DNA of 61,837 nucleotides from Deltaproteobacteria bacterium (GTDB taxonomy: Bacteria > Desulfobacterota > Dissulfuribacteria > Dissulfuribacterales > JALVPX01), in the NCBI GenBank assembly GCA_027023445.1, contig JALVVK010000015.1:1-61837 (forward strand). The letters are read 5' to 3'. The translations under genes and the position numbers were made by a program. The notes beneath the pieces were generated by a model that saw only the letters and a program-made list of their open reading frames with translations, was not told the DNA's origin and ran no database searches. Positions 10,262 to 19,488 of the stretch are shown here, one piece after another. The first letter of the stretch is position 1. Each line of letters opens with the position of its first letter.

Positions 10262-11332
10262 TTATTCGCCTCCGCCTCTGTTCCTTATGCCGGACAGCGT
10301 TTCCATACAGGCCTCAAAAACCTCTTCCACCCGGATATCCTTCATGCATTTAAAATCAGCGGAACAGGTCCTTTTCAAACAGGGGCTGCAGGGCAACTCA
10401 TGCCTTACCACCACGGCGTTACGGGACCAGGGGCCCGTTGTCACCGGATTGGTCGAGCCGAAAATGGCGACCAGCCTTGTTCCAAGGGCCGCTCCCACGT
10501 GCATCAGCCCGGAATCATTGGTAACAAGCAAGTCCAGACCGTCGATAAGGCCCATCACCTGTTCAAGGGATGTTTTCCCGGCAAAATTATGGACATACCT
10601 GTCAGAGAATTCGCATATTTTCGCCCCTGCCGCCCGCTCTCCGCCCGTGCCGAACACCAGAATATGGCAGTCAAGAGCCTCCCGCAATTTCAGGGCCAGG
10701 CGCGCGTATTTTTCAACAGGCCAGCACTTGGCAGGTCCATAGGCGGCTCCAGGGTTAAGCCCTACCAGCGGACGGCCGTCGCCCGATATTCCAGCATCCT
10801 CAAGAAGGCGGCGCGCCCCGGCCACACCGTTTTCCGGCACCCTTAAAAAAAGATCCGGAGGCCGGGTTCCCGCATTCACCCTCTCGGCGCCCGGAATCCT
10901 GTGTGACAGTTCTTCAATCAGATGGCAATAATAATGGACCTGATGCCTTTTCCCCTTGTCGGCCGGCACCTTCACTGGCATGTTTAAGAAAAACCGGCGC
11001 GCGTCTGTCCGATAGCCGGCACGAAGTGTTATTCGGGAAAGCCATGGAATAAGCGCGGAATCAAAGGAATTCGGGAACAGCACTGCCAGATGGAAGCCGT
11101 CCTTTCTCAGGCGGGACGCCAGAGCCAGACGATAACGCAGGCCTCCTTTCTCAAGAGGGATTATCCTGCTTACCGCGGGATTAGAGGCGAATACCGCCTG
11201 GACCCATGGCCTTGCCAGAACCGAAATATTGGCGTCAGGCAAGGCCCTTTTCAAAAGGCCAAGCGCGGGCGTGGTCATTATGGCGTCACCGATCCAGTTG
11301 GTGGATCTTAGCAGTATGCTCAGGGGCGGCAT
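10262..11332 (-). CDS. waaF: Lipopolysaccharide heptosyltransferase II
   Basis: ILLRSTNWIGDAIMTTPAL, GLNPGAAYGPAKCWP, TNDSGLMHVGAALGTRLVAIFGSTNPVTTGP. Confidence 0.93.
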   Translation of the reverse strand: MPPLSILLRSTNWIGDAIMTTPALGLLKRALPDANISVLARPWVQAVFASNPAVSRIIPLEKGGLRYRLALASRLRKDGFHLAVLFPNSFDSALIPWLSRITLRAGYRTDARRFFLNMPVKVPADKGKRHQVHYYCHLIEELSHRIPGAERVNAGTRPPDLFLRVPENGVAGARRLLEDAGISGDGRPLVGLNPGAAYGPAKCWPVEKYARLALKLREALDCHILVFGTGGERAAGAKICEFSDRYVHNFAGKTSLEQVMGLIDGLDLLVTNDSGLMHVGAALGTRLVAIFGSTNPVTTGPWSRNAVVVRHELPCSPCLKRTCSADFKCMKDIRVEEVFEACMETLSGIRNRGGGE

Positions 11333-11394
11333 GTGATAAAATATTTCCCTTTAAACCTGTTCAACCTGCCATAACGGCCGGGCGGAAAGACAAT

Positions 11395-11598
11395 ATGCAC
11401 GAAAAAGACCAGAAAATCCAGGAAAAATCAAATGATCCGGACACTGTACCGCTGACCGAGCTGAAAATCCAGATCAGGGATGACCTTTACAGGGCGTTCA
11501 GAAGGTGTGTCTGGATGATCATTCACGAAACGGGCCTTACCCAGATAGAGGTTCACAACATGCTAATAGAGGAACTTCTGAAACGGAAAAAATGCTGA
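11395..11598 (+). CDS. Small hypothetical protein (67 aa) upstream of and overlapping glnE
   Basis: Internal ATG of ORF 11206..11598 (MHEKDQKIQEKSND...); its stop overlaps the glnE start in ATGCTGA. Confidence 0.6.
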   Translation: MHEKDQKIQEKSNDPDTVPLTELKIQIRDDLYRAFRRCVWMIIHETGLTQIEVHNMLIEELLKRKKC

Positions 11599-14456
11599 AT
11601 TTAACGGAACAGGCAAGAATGAGATGGGAAAATTTCACAGGATCCTGCCTGGCTTCTGGCGTTGAGGTTCCGGGGGATCCAGACTTTATCCGGGAGGCGG
11701 AAAAGGTGTTCCTGTCCAGCCGTTTTGTTTATTCATCCTGCATCAGAGATCCCGGGCTGATCATTGGCCTGCGCGAAAAGGGTCGCCTTTCCGGCAGCAT
11801 GTCCCCGGAAGGCTATAAAATCCTGGCAGAAACGGTGCTTTATGGCAACGCCAACCCGGATGATTTTAATTCAAGGCTCAGAAGGCTCAGAAAAAAGGAG
11901 ATGGTCAGGATCGCCTGGCGTGACATTACCGGCAGGGCCGGACTCAACGAAACCATGAGAGACCTCTCGCTTCTCGCGGAAGCCTGCCTTGCCGCAGCCC
12001 TTGACAGTCTTTACGCCTGGTGCGTGCGTGAGCTTGGCCATCCGGCCCTGCACGGGGGCAGCCCTCCAGGCCTGATAGTTATCGGCATGGGGAAACTGGG
12101 GGCGGGGGAACTTAACTTCTCTTCTGATATTGACGTGATGTTCGCCCACCCGGGGCAGGGCACCACCGCCGGCGCGTCAAGGGTCGTATCAAATGACGAA
12201 TTTTTCGCCCGGCTTGCCAGACGCCTGATCAGCGCCATCGGCTCAATCACGCCAGACGGCTTCGTGTTCAGGATGGATACAAGGCTTCGGCCTTTTGGAG
12301 AGGGAGGGCCGCTTGTCACGAGCACTCAGGCTGTGGAGGACTATTACGAACAGTTCGGCAGGGACTGGGAACGATACGCACTTATCAAGGCAAGGCCCGT
12401 GGCCGGAGACATTGAAGCGGGCAAACGCCTTATTGAACGCCTGCGCCCGTTTGTTTACAAGCGTTACCTTGATTACGAAATGTTTGACGCCTTAAGGTCC
12501 ATGAAGGCCATGATAGAGACGGAAATGGCTGACAAGGATCTTAAAAATCATATAAAACTCGGCCCAGGTGGAATAAGGGAAATCGAGTTCATCTGCCAGG
12601 CAATCCAACTCATCCAGGGCGGTCGCGTGCCGGAGCTGCAGGAGCCGGGCACATTGAAGACACTGAAGCTGCTTGAAGCCCTGGACCAGCTTCCGGGACA
12701 GGTATGCCAGGACCTGCGCAATGCTTACTGCTTCCTGAGGACCCTGGAGCACCGGCTTCAGGAATATGATGACCAGCAGACCCATAACCTGCCCACGGAT
12801 CCATTTGAGAGACAGTGCGTGGCGTTGTCCATGGGATACCCGTCATACGAAGAGCTTTACCGATGCCTGGAAAGCCATAGAAGCCTTGTGCACACCCATT
12901 TTTCCGGGCTGCTTGCCCCTGGAAACAAAAAACACGGGGCTGCCGCGCACGGCCCCGGCGTATTCCCGTGGCAGAATGGAGAAAGCGCGGATGTCAGGGC
13001 GCAGAGGCTCAGGGAGATGGGATTCAGAGATCCTGAACAGGCACTGTCCCTCATTATGGCCCTGACACGCGGCAAGACCTCCTGCGCGCGCCGTGGCCCG
13101 GAACGCCTGAATCTTCTGATCCCTTCCCTGGTAAGGGAATCAGCTGCGACTGCCGACCCTGACACGGCCCTTTCCAGGGTAATCAAGGTGGTCGAGTCCA
13201 TAGGGAGACGACCCTGCTATCTTTCCCTGCTGACAGAAAACCCAGGGGTATTATCCCACCTGGCCAGTCTATGCCAGCAGAGTGCCTGGGTGACTGACAT
13301 GCTGGCCAGGCACCCCATACTCCTTGACGAGTTGCTTCATCCTGAGGCCCTTTATTCTCCCGTGGACAAAAAGGGTCTTGAAACGGAACTCAAGGGGATA
13401 ATTTCCAGGGTTCCGCCAGAGGACCTGGAACTGGCAATGGATGAGCTCAGAAGGTTCCGTCAGGCGAACATGCTGCGGGTGGCCGCTGCCGACCTTTCCG
13501 GGGCGCTGGATGTAAGTCAGGTGGGTGAGCGTCTCACGTATCTTGCCGAAATCATTATTAATGAGGTTATTTGTCTTTCGTGGGCACACATGCTGAGGCG
13601 CCACGGCATGCCCGACACGGACCTGCCATGCGACGGTCAGGACATCTGCGGCATAACGGTAATAGGATACGGCAAACTTGGCGGTGCCGAGATGGGATAC
13701 GGATCTGACCTGGACATGGTATTTCTCCATGCGGCATCTCCCGGAGGAATGACCAGTGGGCCGCGTTTTGTTGACGCATCAGTTGTTTATTCCAGGTTGG
13801 TGCAGAGGATGATACACATATTCACAGCACATACTTCTGCCGGGGTTCTTTATCCTGTGGACATGAGGCTTCGTCCTGATGGGGCTTCGGGGGTGCTCGT
13901 TACGGGTTTCAGGGCCTTTTCTGATTACCAGAATAATAAGGCCTGGATGTGGGAGCACTAGGCCCTGGTCCGGGCGCGGGCCCTTTGCGGGGACAGTAAT
14001 CTTGCAGCAGGCTTTCAGGGCCTGAGGGACAGGCTGCTCCGTAAAAAGAGAGACCGTGACGCGTTGACAGGAGAAATTTCCCGTATGAGATGCAGGATAA
14101 CGGAACAGGCGCTCAAGAAGGAAAACAGGGCGTTTGACCTGAAGAGGCATCCGGGCGGGCTTGTAGACATTGAATTTTTCGTTCAGATGACCGTGCTCTT
14201 AAACGCAAACCGATACCCGGAGCTTACGGCACACACAAACGCCCTTGACCTTCTTGCGATATTCAGACAAAAAAAATTGATGGAAACTGAAGAGGTCATG
14301 ATTCTTGAGAAGGCATACAAGACTTTTATGGCCGCCATAAACAGGCTTCTCCTGGACCAGAGGCCGCCTGTTTCCGATGATTCGCACCTTAAGGAATTAC
14401 GCGGGAAGGTCTTGAAAATATGGGAAAAGAATGTTCGACAGGGAAAGAGTTCATAA
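11592..14456 (+). pseudogene. glnE: Glutamine synthetase adenylyltransferase/adenylyl-removing enzyme, interrupted by in-frame TAG at 13959-13961
   Basis: LIVIGMGKLGAGELNFSSDIDVMF and ITVIGYGKLGGAEMGYGSDLDMVF mark both nucleotidyltransferase domains; after the TAG the same frame continues ALVRARALCGD...DLKRHPGGLVDIEFFVQ. Confidence 0.88.
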
Positions 14457-15502
14457 TGAGCCGTACATCTGGGAATGACAGTATTCTCCCCCGTCTGAGA
14501 TCAGAGAGATCCGGCAGGGCGTTGCTGGCTTTCTTCCTGTGCGCCATGTTTTTCCTCTGCCTGTTCTGTTCCTGCTCCGGACAACGGGAAGAGAGGCAAG
14601 GTCCCATGGTGTACAGGCTCAAGTGGTTTTATAACGCCAGTGTCGCCGGCGATATATGGGCGGATGAAACCGGAATATTCCGATCTTTCGGTCTTAATGT
14701 GAAGATAAAGGAAGGCGGCCCGGGACAGGATGCCATAAAGGATGTTGAGCTTCAGAGGGCATGGTTTGGCGTGGCGTCAGCCGACCAGGTGATCAGGGCC
14801 GTTGCCAGGGGGGCTGATATCGTGGTCCTGGCCCAGATCTTTCAGGTAAACCCGCTGCAGTGGATATACCGGGCGAATAATATCTTAATAAAGACGCCTC
14901 GGGATCTTGAGGGGCTGCGTATAGGCATCACCTATGGCGGTAACGACGAGGCCATCTTTAACGCCCTTGCCCACAAATACGGCCTTCCGGTGGACCGGAT
15001 GAATCTTTATGCCGTGCACTATGATTTTACCCCGTTCTGGCTGGGCAAGGCGGATTTGTGGCCTGTTTACCGCAATACCCAGGGCATAATACTGTCTGAA
15101 AAACTGAAAAAGGAAGGATGCCTGCCCGGTTTTTTCAACCCGAACCAATTCGGCATCCGTTTTGTAGCCAATTCCCTGATTACATCCAGACGTCTCCTGA
15201 AGGAACATCCGGAGACGGTGCGTCGCTTTACAAAGGCCGTTTTAAAAGGCTGGTCCGAGGCAATGGACCCTCACATGGAAGATAAGGCCTGTAGGCTGAT
15301 ACAAAAGAAACAGCCGGATTACTCGCTCCAGGTCCTCAGAAAACAGGTCAGGGCCACAAGGGAAATGGTTGTTCCTTCAAGGGGCAAAATCGGGGAAATA
15401 AATCGGGAGGCATGGAAACAGACCGCCCGGATCATGCTCCGTCAGAAACTGATAGAACATCCGGTGAACGTGGACCTGCTGTTCGCACCACAGACAGAAT
15501 AG
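14456..15502 (+). CDS. NMT1/SsuA-type ABC transporter substrate-binding lipoprotein
   Basis: Signal/lipobox-like N-terminus (FFLCLFCSCSG); MVYRLKWFYNASVAGDIWADETGIFRSFGLNVKIKEGGPG; overlaps glnE stop (ATAATG). Confidence 0.85.
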   Translation: MSRTSGNDSILPRLRSERSGRALLAFFLCAMFFLCLFCSCSGQREERQGPMVYRLKWFYNASVAGDIWADETGIFRSFGLNVKIKEGGPGQDAIKDVELQRAWFGVASADQVIRAVARGADIVVLAQIFQVNPLQWIYRANNILIKTPRDLEGLRIGITYGGNDEAIFNALAHKYGLPVDRMNLYAVHYDFTPFWLGKADLWPVYRNTQGIILSEKLKKEGCLPGFFNPNQFGIRFVANSLITSRRLLKEHPETVRRFTKAVLKGWSEAMDPHMEDKACRLIQKKQPDYSLQVLRKQVRATREMVVPSRGKIGEINREAWKQTARIMLRQKLIEHPVNVDLLFAPQTE

Positions 15503-15548
15503 GTTAACGGTGCAGGGTATGAGGTACACGGTAGGAAGCGGAACAAAA

Positions 15549-15578
15549 AAGGGGAAGCCTTAATGAGGCTTCCCCTTG
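15549..15578 (-). terminator. Rho-independent terminator for the carbonic anhydrase gene
   Basis: Perfect inverted repeat AAGGGGAAGCCT-TAATG-AGGCTTCCCCTT; on the minus strand followed by a T run; between convergent genes. Confidence 0.75.
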
Positions 15579-15622
15579 AATATTCCACGTCAGGCACCAG
15601 GCCTGTCGGAATGCAGCGGGCC

Positions 15623-16348
15623 TCAGGCCCAGATTTCCACCTTTCCGGTATGCAGCGAGTAGTAACCGCCTACTACCTTGAGTTTTCCGTGATCCGCCAT
15701 CTTTTTCAGTTCTTTGCTCTGAAGCGTCTTGTCAATCATCATCCTGACATTTTCCCTGACAGCGGCCTCCACGAGGTCCTTGCCACTGGCGCCTGTTTGC
15801 GCCTTGGCCGCTTTTACGGCCGGCATGAGCAGTTCGACAATCTTCTCAATGCTCGGTGTCTCCTTGCCCCCTGGATGTTCAAAGGCATTGACAGCCGCCC
15901 CCACGGCACCACATGATTCATGGCCAAGGACCAGGATCAGGCGGCTGGTTGAGTGCAGGGACGCGTATTCTATGCTGCCCAGAGATACGTCATCGACCAC
16001 GTTGCCCGCGTTGCGCACGATAAAGAGCCGCCCAAGGCCCTCGTCAAAAATTATTTCGGGCGGCACTCTGGAATCTGAGCAGCTGAGTATAGTGGCGTAA
16101 GGCCACTGGCCCTTGGTAAGAGGCATCCTGGCGGCAGGGCCCACACCCGGATCAGAGAGCCTGCGCATCGTTGCGTAACGCTCATTGCCCTTGCGCAGAA
16201 GTGAAATGGCCTCATCAGGGGACACCAGCTTGTGTCCACCATGGCCATGGCCTGAAGATGCTCGGACGGGCGCGATCTCTCCCCTGGAAAGCGCCACGGC
16301 AGCCGCGCTTGCGGCTAACCCCTTCAAAAAAGTTCTACGGGAAACCAT
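15623..16348 (-). CDS. Beta-class carbonic anhydrase with Tat signal peptide
   Basis: SRRTFLKGLAAS twin-arginine motif; SCSDSRVPPEIIFDEGLGRLFIVRNAGN; VLGHESCGAVGAA. Confidence 0.93.
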   Translation of the reverse strand: MVSRRTFLKGLAASAAAVALSRGEIAPVRASSGHGHGGHKLVSPDEAISLLRKGNERYATMRRLSDPGVGPAARMPLTKGQWPYATILSCSDSRVPPEIIFDEGLGRLFIVRNAGNVVDDVSLGSIEYASLHSTSRLILVLGHESCGAVGAAVNAFEHPGGKETPSIEKIVELLMPAVKAAKAQTGASGKDLVEAAVRENVRMMIDKTLQSKELKKMADHGKLKVVGGYYSLHTGKVEIWA

Positions 16349-16604
16349 TTTATACCTCCTCTCTCCTGAGTGATTGTTTGACGGTCGGAAACAATACGAT
16401 ATCTCTGCCTCCGCGCGCTATCCGTTCCCATGCGGATAACACGGGCATCCTGCCCCGATCACCTGGTTAAAAAACGTATAAAAATACGGGGCGGCGAAAA
16501 CGCAATGTTATTGTCAACCGTCAATATTCGGGAATTAGCAGTTTGAGAGGCACATGTCAAGCAAATGGAAAAAATATTTTTTAACCTTTTCTTCGGAAAA
16601 TAGA

Positions 16605-17675
16605 CTATGAGATGCCGGATACAGGAAGAACTTCCTGCTTCAACATGCAACAGGCTATCCTGTTTCTGGGATTGCCATGCTCGTCGTATGTTATATTTCC
16701 TGGGTGGAGGATCTTGTTCAGTACGCAGCCCTCGGGAATTTTGAGGTCAAAGAGATCGCATTCCCGGATCGGGGGCCTGGGACATATTGTCCCCTCCCTG
16801 ATCTCAAGCGAATGTACGGGGTAATCCTCGCATAGCGGACAGCGGTATATCCTGCCGTTGGGAAAGACGAAATAATTGTCGGCCACCAGCCCGGCACAGG
16901 CGAACTCCTCCGAGCTGTCCAGAAAAACCTTTGGGTAGGTGACGTGAATGCCTCTCTGCGCGGCCTGATCCGCCACCCTGGGCACCACGCCTGTCCATTC
17001 GGAATGGTGAAGCTGAAGAGAATCCCCCCGTGACCGTGCCGATTTACCGCGAATCCCTATAACCTGGATAAAAAAGCGCCTTACTCCAAGGTTCTCCAGA
17101 AGTGGCGGCATGTTTACAAGATCATGTATATTCATGCGGCTCGCGGTAAAGATCACGCTTACCCCGAATCCCCTTGACATGGCCTTTTTGATACCGGAGA
17201 CACATGTTTCAAAAACGCCCTCGCCCCTGATGGGATCGTTGACCTCCGGGGTTGAACCATCCAGGCTGAAGCTGAAATAGTCCACATCTGACGGACTGAC
17301 CTTCTCCAGGATATTGTGATGAAGATAGCCATTGGTATCCACTGTGATGGACTTATAGCCAAGTTTCCTTGCCCTTTGAACCCCGTGTGGAAGCGCAGGA
17401 TTCAACGTGGGTTCTCCGCCAAGGAAGATTACGTTTGTCTCATCCGGGCCCGCGGTGTAGTTCCCGGCCACTCCAAGATCCTTCAGGTTGGGCGCGCAGA
17501 AAAGCTCAAGCCATTCTTCAATAGTGGAGCGATCCAGTATCTTTTTCCCGTGCTGCTCCGGATTGATATAGCAGTGCCTGCAGCTCAGGTTGCACTGCGT
17601 CAATATATGGAAAAACAGATTGCGTTTATTGGGGCTGAACTGAACAGTGCGTCTTTTGGTTTTCATTTCCGTCAC
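16605..17675 (-). CDS. Radical SAM protein with C-terminal cysteine-rich (auxiliary cluster-like) region
   Basis: QCNLSCRHCYINPE (CxxxCxxC), IFLGGEPTLNP; C-terminal CAG, YRCPLCEDYP, CDLFDLKIPEGC, ACCMLKQ. Confidence 0.9.
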   Translation of the reverse strand: MTEMKTKRRTVQFSPNKRNLFFHILTQCNLSCRHCYINPEQHGKKILDRSTIEEWLELFCAPNLKDLGVAGNYTAGPDETNVIFLGGEPTLNPALPHGVQRARKLGYKSITVDTNGYLHHNILEKVSPSDVDYFSFSLDGSTPEVNDPIRGEGVFETCVSGIKKAMSRGFGVSVIFTASRMNIHDLVNMPPLLENLGVRRFFIQVIGIRGKSARSRGDSLQLHHSEWTGVVPRVADQAAQRGIHVTYPKVFLDSSEEFACAGLVADNYFVFPNGRIYRCPLCEDYPVHSLEIREGTICPRPPIRECDLFDLKIPEGCVLNKILHPGNITYDEHGNPRNRIACCMLKQEVLPVSGIS

Positions 17676-17678
17676 GTG

Positions 17679-18233
17679 TCATTTAACCTCAAGGGTATAT
17701 CGGGCCAGCAGGCTGTCCCGCCAGTAACCGTTCGCCTCATCTGAAAAAAATTTCTTGAACAGGGAAAGGCTTTCATGTCTTCTGACCCCGGACACTATCT
17801 CAATGCCGCCGCCATTGTAAAGAAAATGCCTTTGGGCAGTGGAACGCCATTTCCCGGATCTGGCTGCGCCGGACAGGGGATCTGAGAGATCCAGGCCTGT
17901 GGCGCCGCCCATTATGTCTTCGTAGGCATAGACGATTTTTCGAACGCCGTGAAGCACCAGGGCGCCAAAGCACATCAGGCAGGGTTCAAGGGTCGTGTAT
18001 GCTACAAGTTCCTGGCTCTCAGGCCCTCCCCTTGATAACCAGTCCCTTATCGCGAGGATCTCCGCATGATCAAGTTCGTTTCTCTCGTGATAAATGGTAT
18101 GGACCCTGCTGCCACGGCCCACTATCTTGTCTCCTGAAACCAGAACGCAGCCAACAGGGAATTCCCCCTTGTCAAGGGCCGAGGACGCCAGTTCCAGGGC
18201 ATTATCCATGAATATTTGATGTCTGTTTTCCAT
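17679..18233 (-). CDS. Cytidine/deoxycytidylate/guanine-deaminase-fold zinc deaminase
   Basis: DHAEILAIRDW and TTLEPCLMCFGALVLHGVRKIVYA motifs. Confidence 0.9.
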   Translation of the reverse strand: MENRHQIFMDNALELASSALDKGEFPVGCVLVSGDKIVGRGSRVHTIYHERNELDHAEILAIRDWLSRGGPESQELVAYTTLEPCLMCFGALVLHGVRKIVYAYEDIMGGATGLDLSDPLSGAARSGKWRSTAQRHFLYNGGGIEIVSGVRRHESLSLFKKFFSDEANGYWRDSLLARYTLEVK

Positions 18234-18798
18234 ATATGCCTCTTGAAAATAATGACTTCAGATATTCCTCGGCCACAAAGGCGACGTCCGCCTCACGGGC
18301 GATCTTCCCGTGCAGGATTTTAAGTCCCTGTGGCGGGATCTTCTGTTCAAGACGCCTGCAGATGTAATTTATACAGATGACATGTCTGGCCGGAATGGTG
18401 CAGCCCTGCTCGCCCAGAAACCAGCATCCCCCAGGCTCCTGCCTTCTGTCTGGAAGGCTTGCACCCAAAAGCAGGTTTATCAGCAGAAGCGCCGTGTCAA
18501 ACCTGTTTTCAATGCCGGCCCCGCAGCAACTTCCGCCATCATTTACCGCGCACTCCGTGCACTCGGCCGTAACTCCAATCTGACGCATGACATCCCAGGT
18601 TTCCTGGGCGGCCCTCCGGTATTCCTCAAGGCGGCGGACCAGGCCGGAATCTGACAGTAGCGTGCCGCCACAGTCTTCATACAGGGACTTCGCCCAACGG
18701 ATTTTTTCTTCAATGGAATGATCCGTGCCGATTGGCAGCACGTATCGTATATCAGTTGTGTTTTTGTGTCTGAATTTTGTCAAATTGGCCTTGCGCAT
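18202..18798 (-). CDS. Cysteine-rich hypothetical protein (YkgJ-like cluster)
   Basis: CTECAVNDGGSCCG...CWFLGEQGCTIPARHVICINYIC; overlaps downstream deaminase by 32 bp. Confidence 0.7.
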   Translation of the reverse strand: MRKANLTKFRHKNTTDIRYVLPIGTDHSIEEKIRWAKSLYEDCGGTLLSDSGLVRRLEEYRRAAQETWDVMRQIGVTAECTECAVNDGGSCCGAGIENRFDTALLLINLLLGASLPDRRQEPGGCWFLGEQGCTIPARHVICINYICRRLEQKIPPQGLKILHGKIAREADVAFVAEEYLKSLFSRGIYGKQTSNIHG

Positions 18799-18881
18799 GG
18801 CGGATACCTAAACATCACATGTCAAAAAGGGCAACAGGGCCGGGAAGGTTCCTGGGTTTACCCACGCAAGTTTACGATAAA

Positions 18882-19136
18882 CCCGGATTATGCAGCCCGC
18901 AAGTTTGCCTAAGATGCAAGGCGAAGGGCACATAGACGTATTTGTGTACTTCAACTACCTGATAACGCAGCAGATTCGGTAAATTTGTGAGCCCCTTGAG
19001 GCTTCAAGCGCCTGAGATGTAATACTGGAGGAAACCACACCTTTTAGGTGAACAAAATGTCTGGCTGAATTGCGGCTAACTCTTTGATTGTTCGACCAAA
19101 ATCATTTTCTCAGGCATTTGAAGTGCATAACCCGGG
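18882..19136 (-). mobile_element. MITE-like element B, copy 2 (255 bp, with about 100 bp of extra internal sequence)
   Basis: Ends CCCGGATTATG/CATAACCCGGG, flanked by ATAAA; reverse complement of about 125 bp closely matches copy 1. Confidence 0.75.
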
Positions 19137-19288
19137 ATAAAAGGCAACGGAGGTAAGTTTTGAATCATGCGTTTCACGCTTTTTGACCAAAAGAATCCCG
19201 TAAAAATGGTCATGAATGGCTTTAATAAATTGTCAAATTGCCTGGTTATCTGGTATCTTGTACGGGTACAGTGATTCTGGATCGATTT

Positions 19289-19470
19289 TTCCGTGAAAAT
19301 ATATGAGATTTTGAATGCCAGGTGTTGAATGTTGAGGTAGGTTGGCAGTAATAACTTATTGAAGTTAATAAATAATATTTGTCGCAATTCATTTATTACA
19401 ATTCATGATTCAATATTCACGGTTCAACCATTTCATGCCTATGAGCGCGAAGTACCGTTAGGCATGAGAG
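19289..19470 (+). repeat. Divergent repeat A with REP-like hairpin, upstream of purM
   Basis: Starts CCGTGAAAAT; internal GTTAATAAATAATATTTGTCGCAATTCA; ends TTTCATGCC...GGCATGAGA. Confidence 0.6.
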
Positions 19471-19488
19471 TTGGGGAAGGAGTGTGTC

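Noticed and set aside
10127-10846. 239-aa plus-strand ORF over waaF/gmhB
   Set aside because: Antisense shadow of two well-supported LPS genes.
13959-13961. Genome-wide reassignment of TAG as the explanation for the glnE stop
   Set aside because: By hand count about 12 confident genes in this window end in TAG with no in-frame extension into conserved domains, so TAG functions as a normal stop here.
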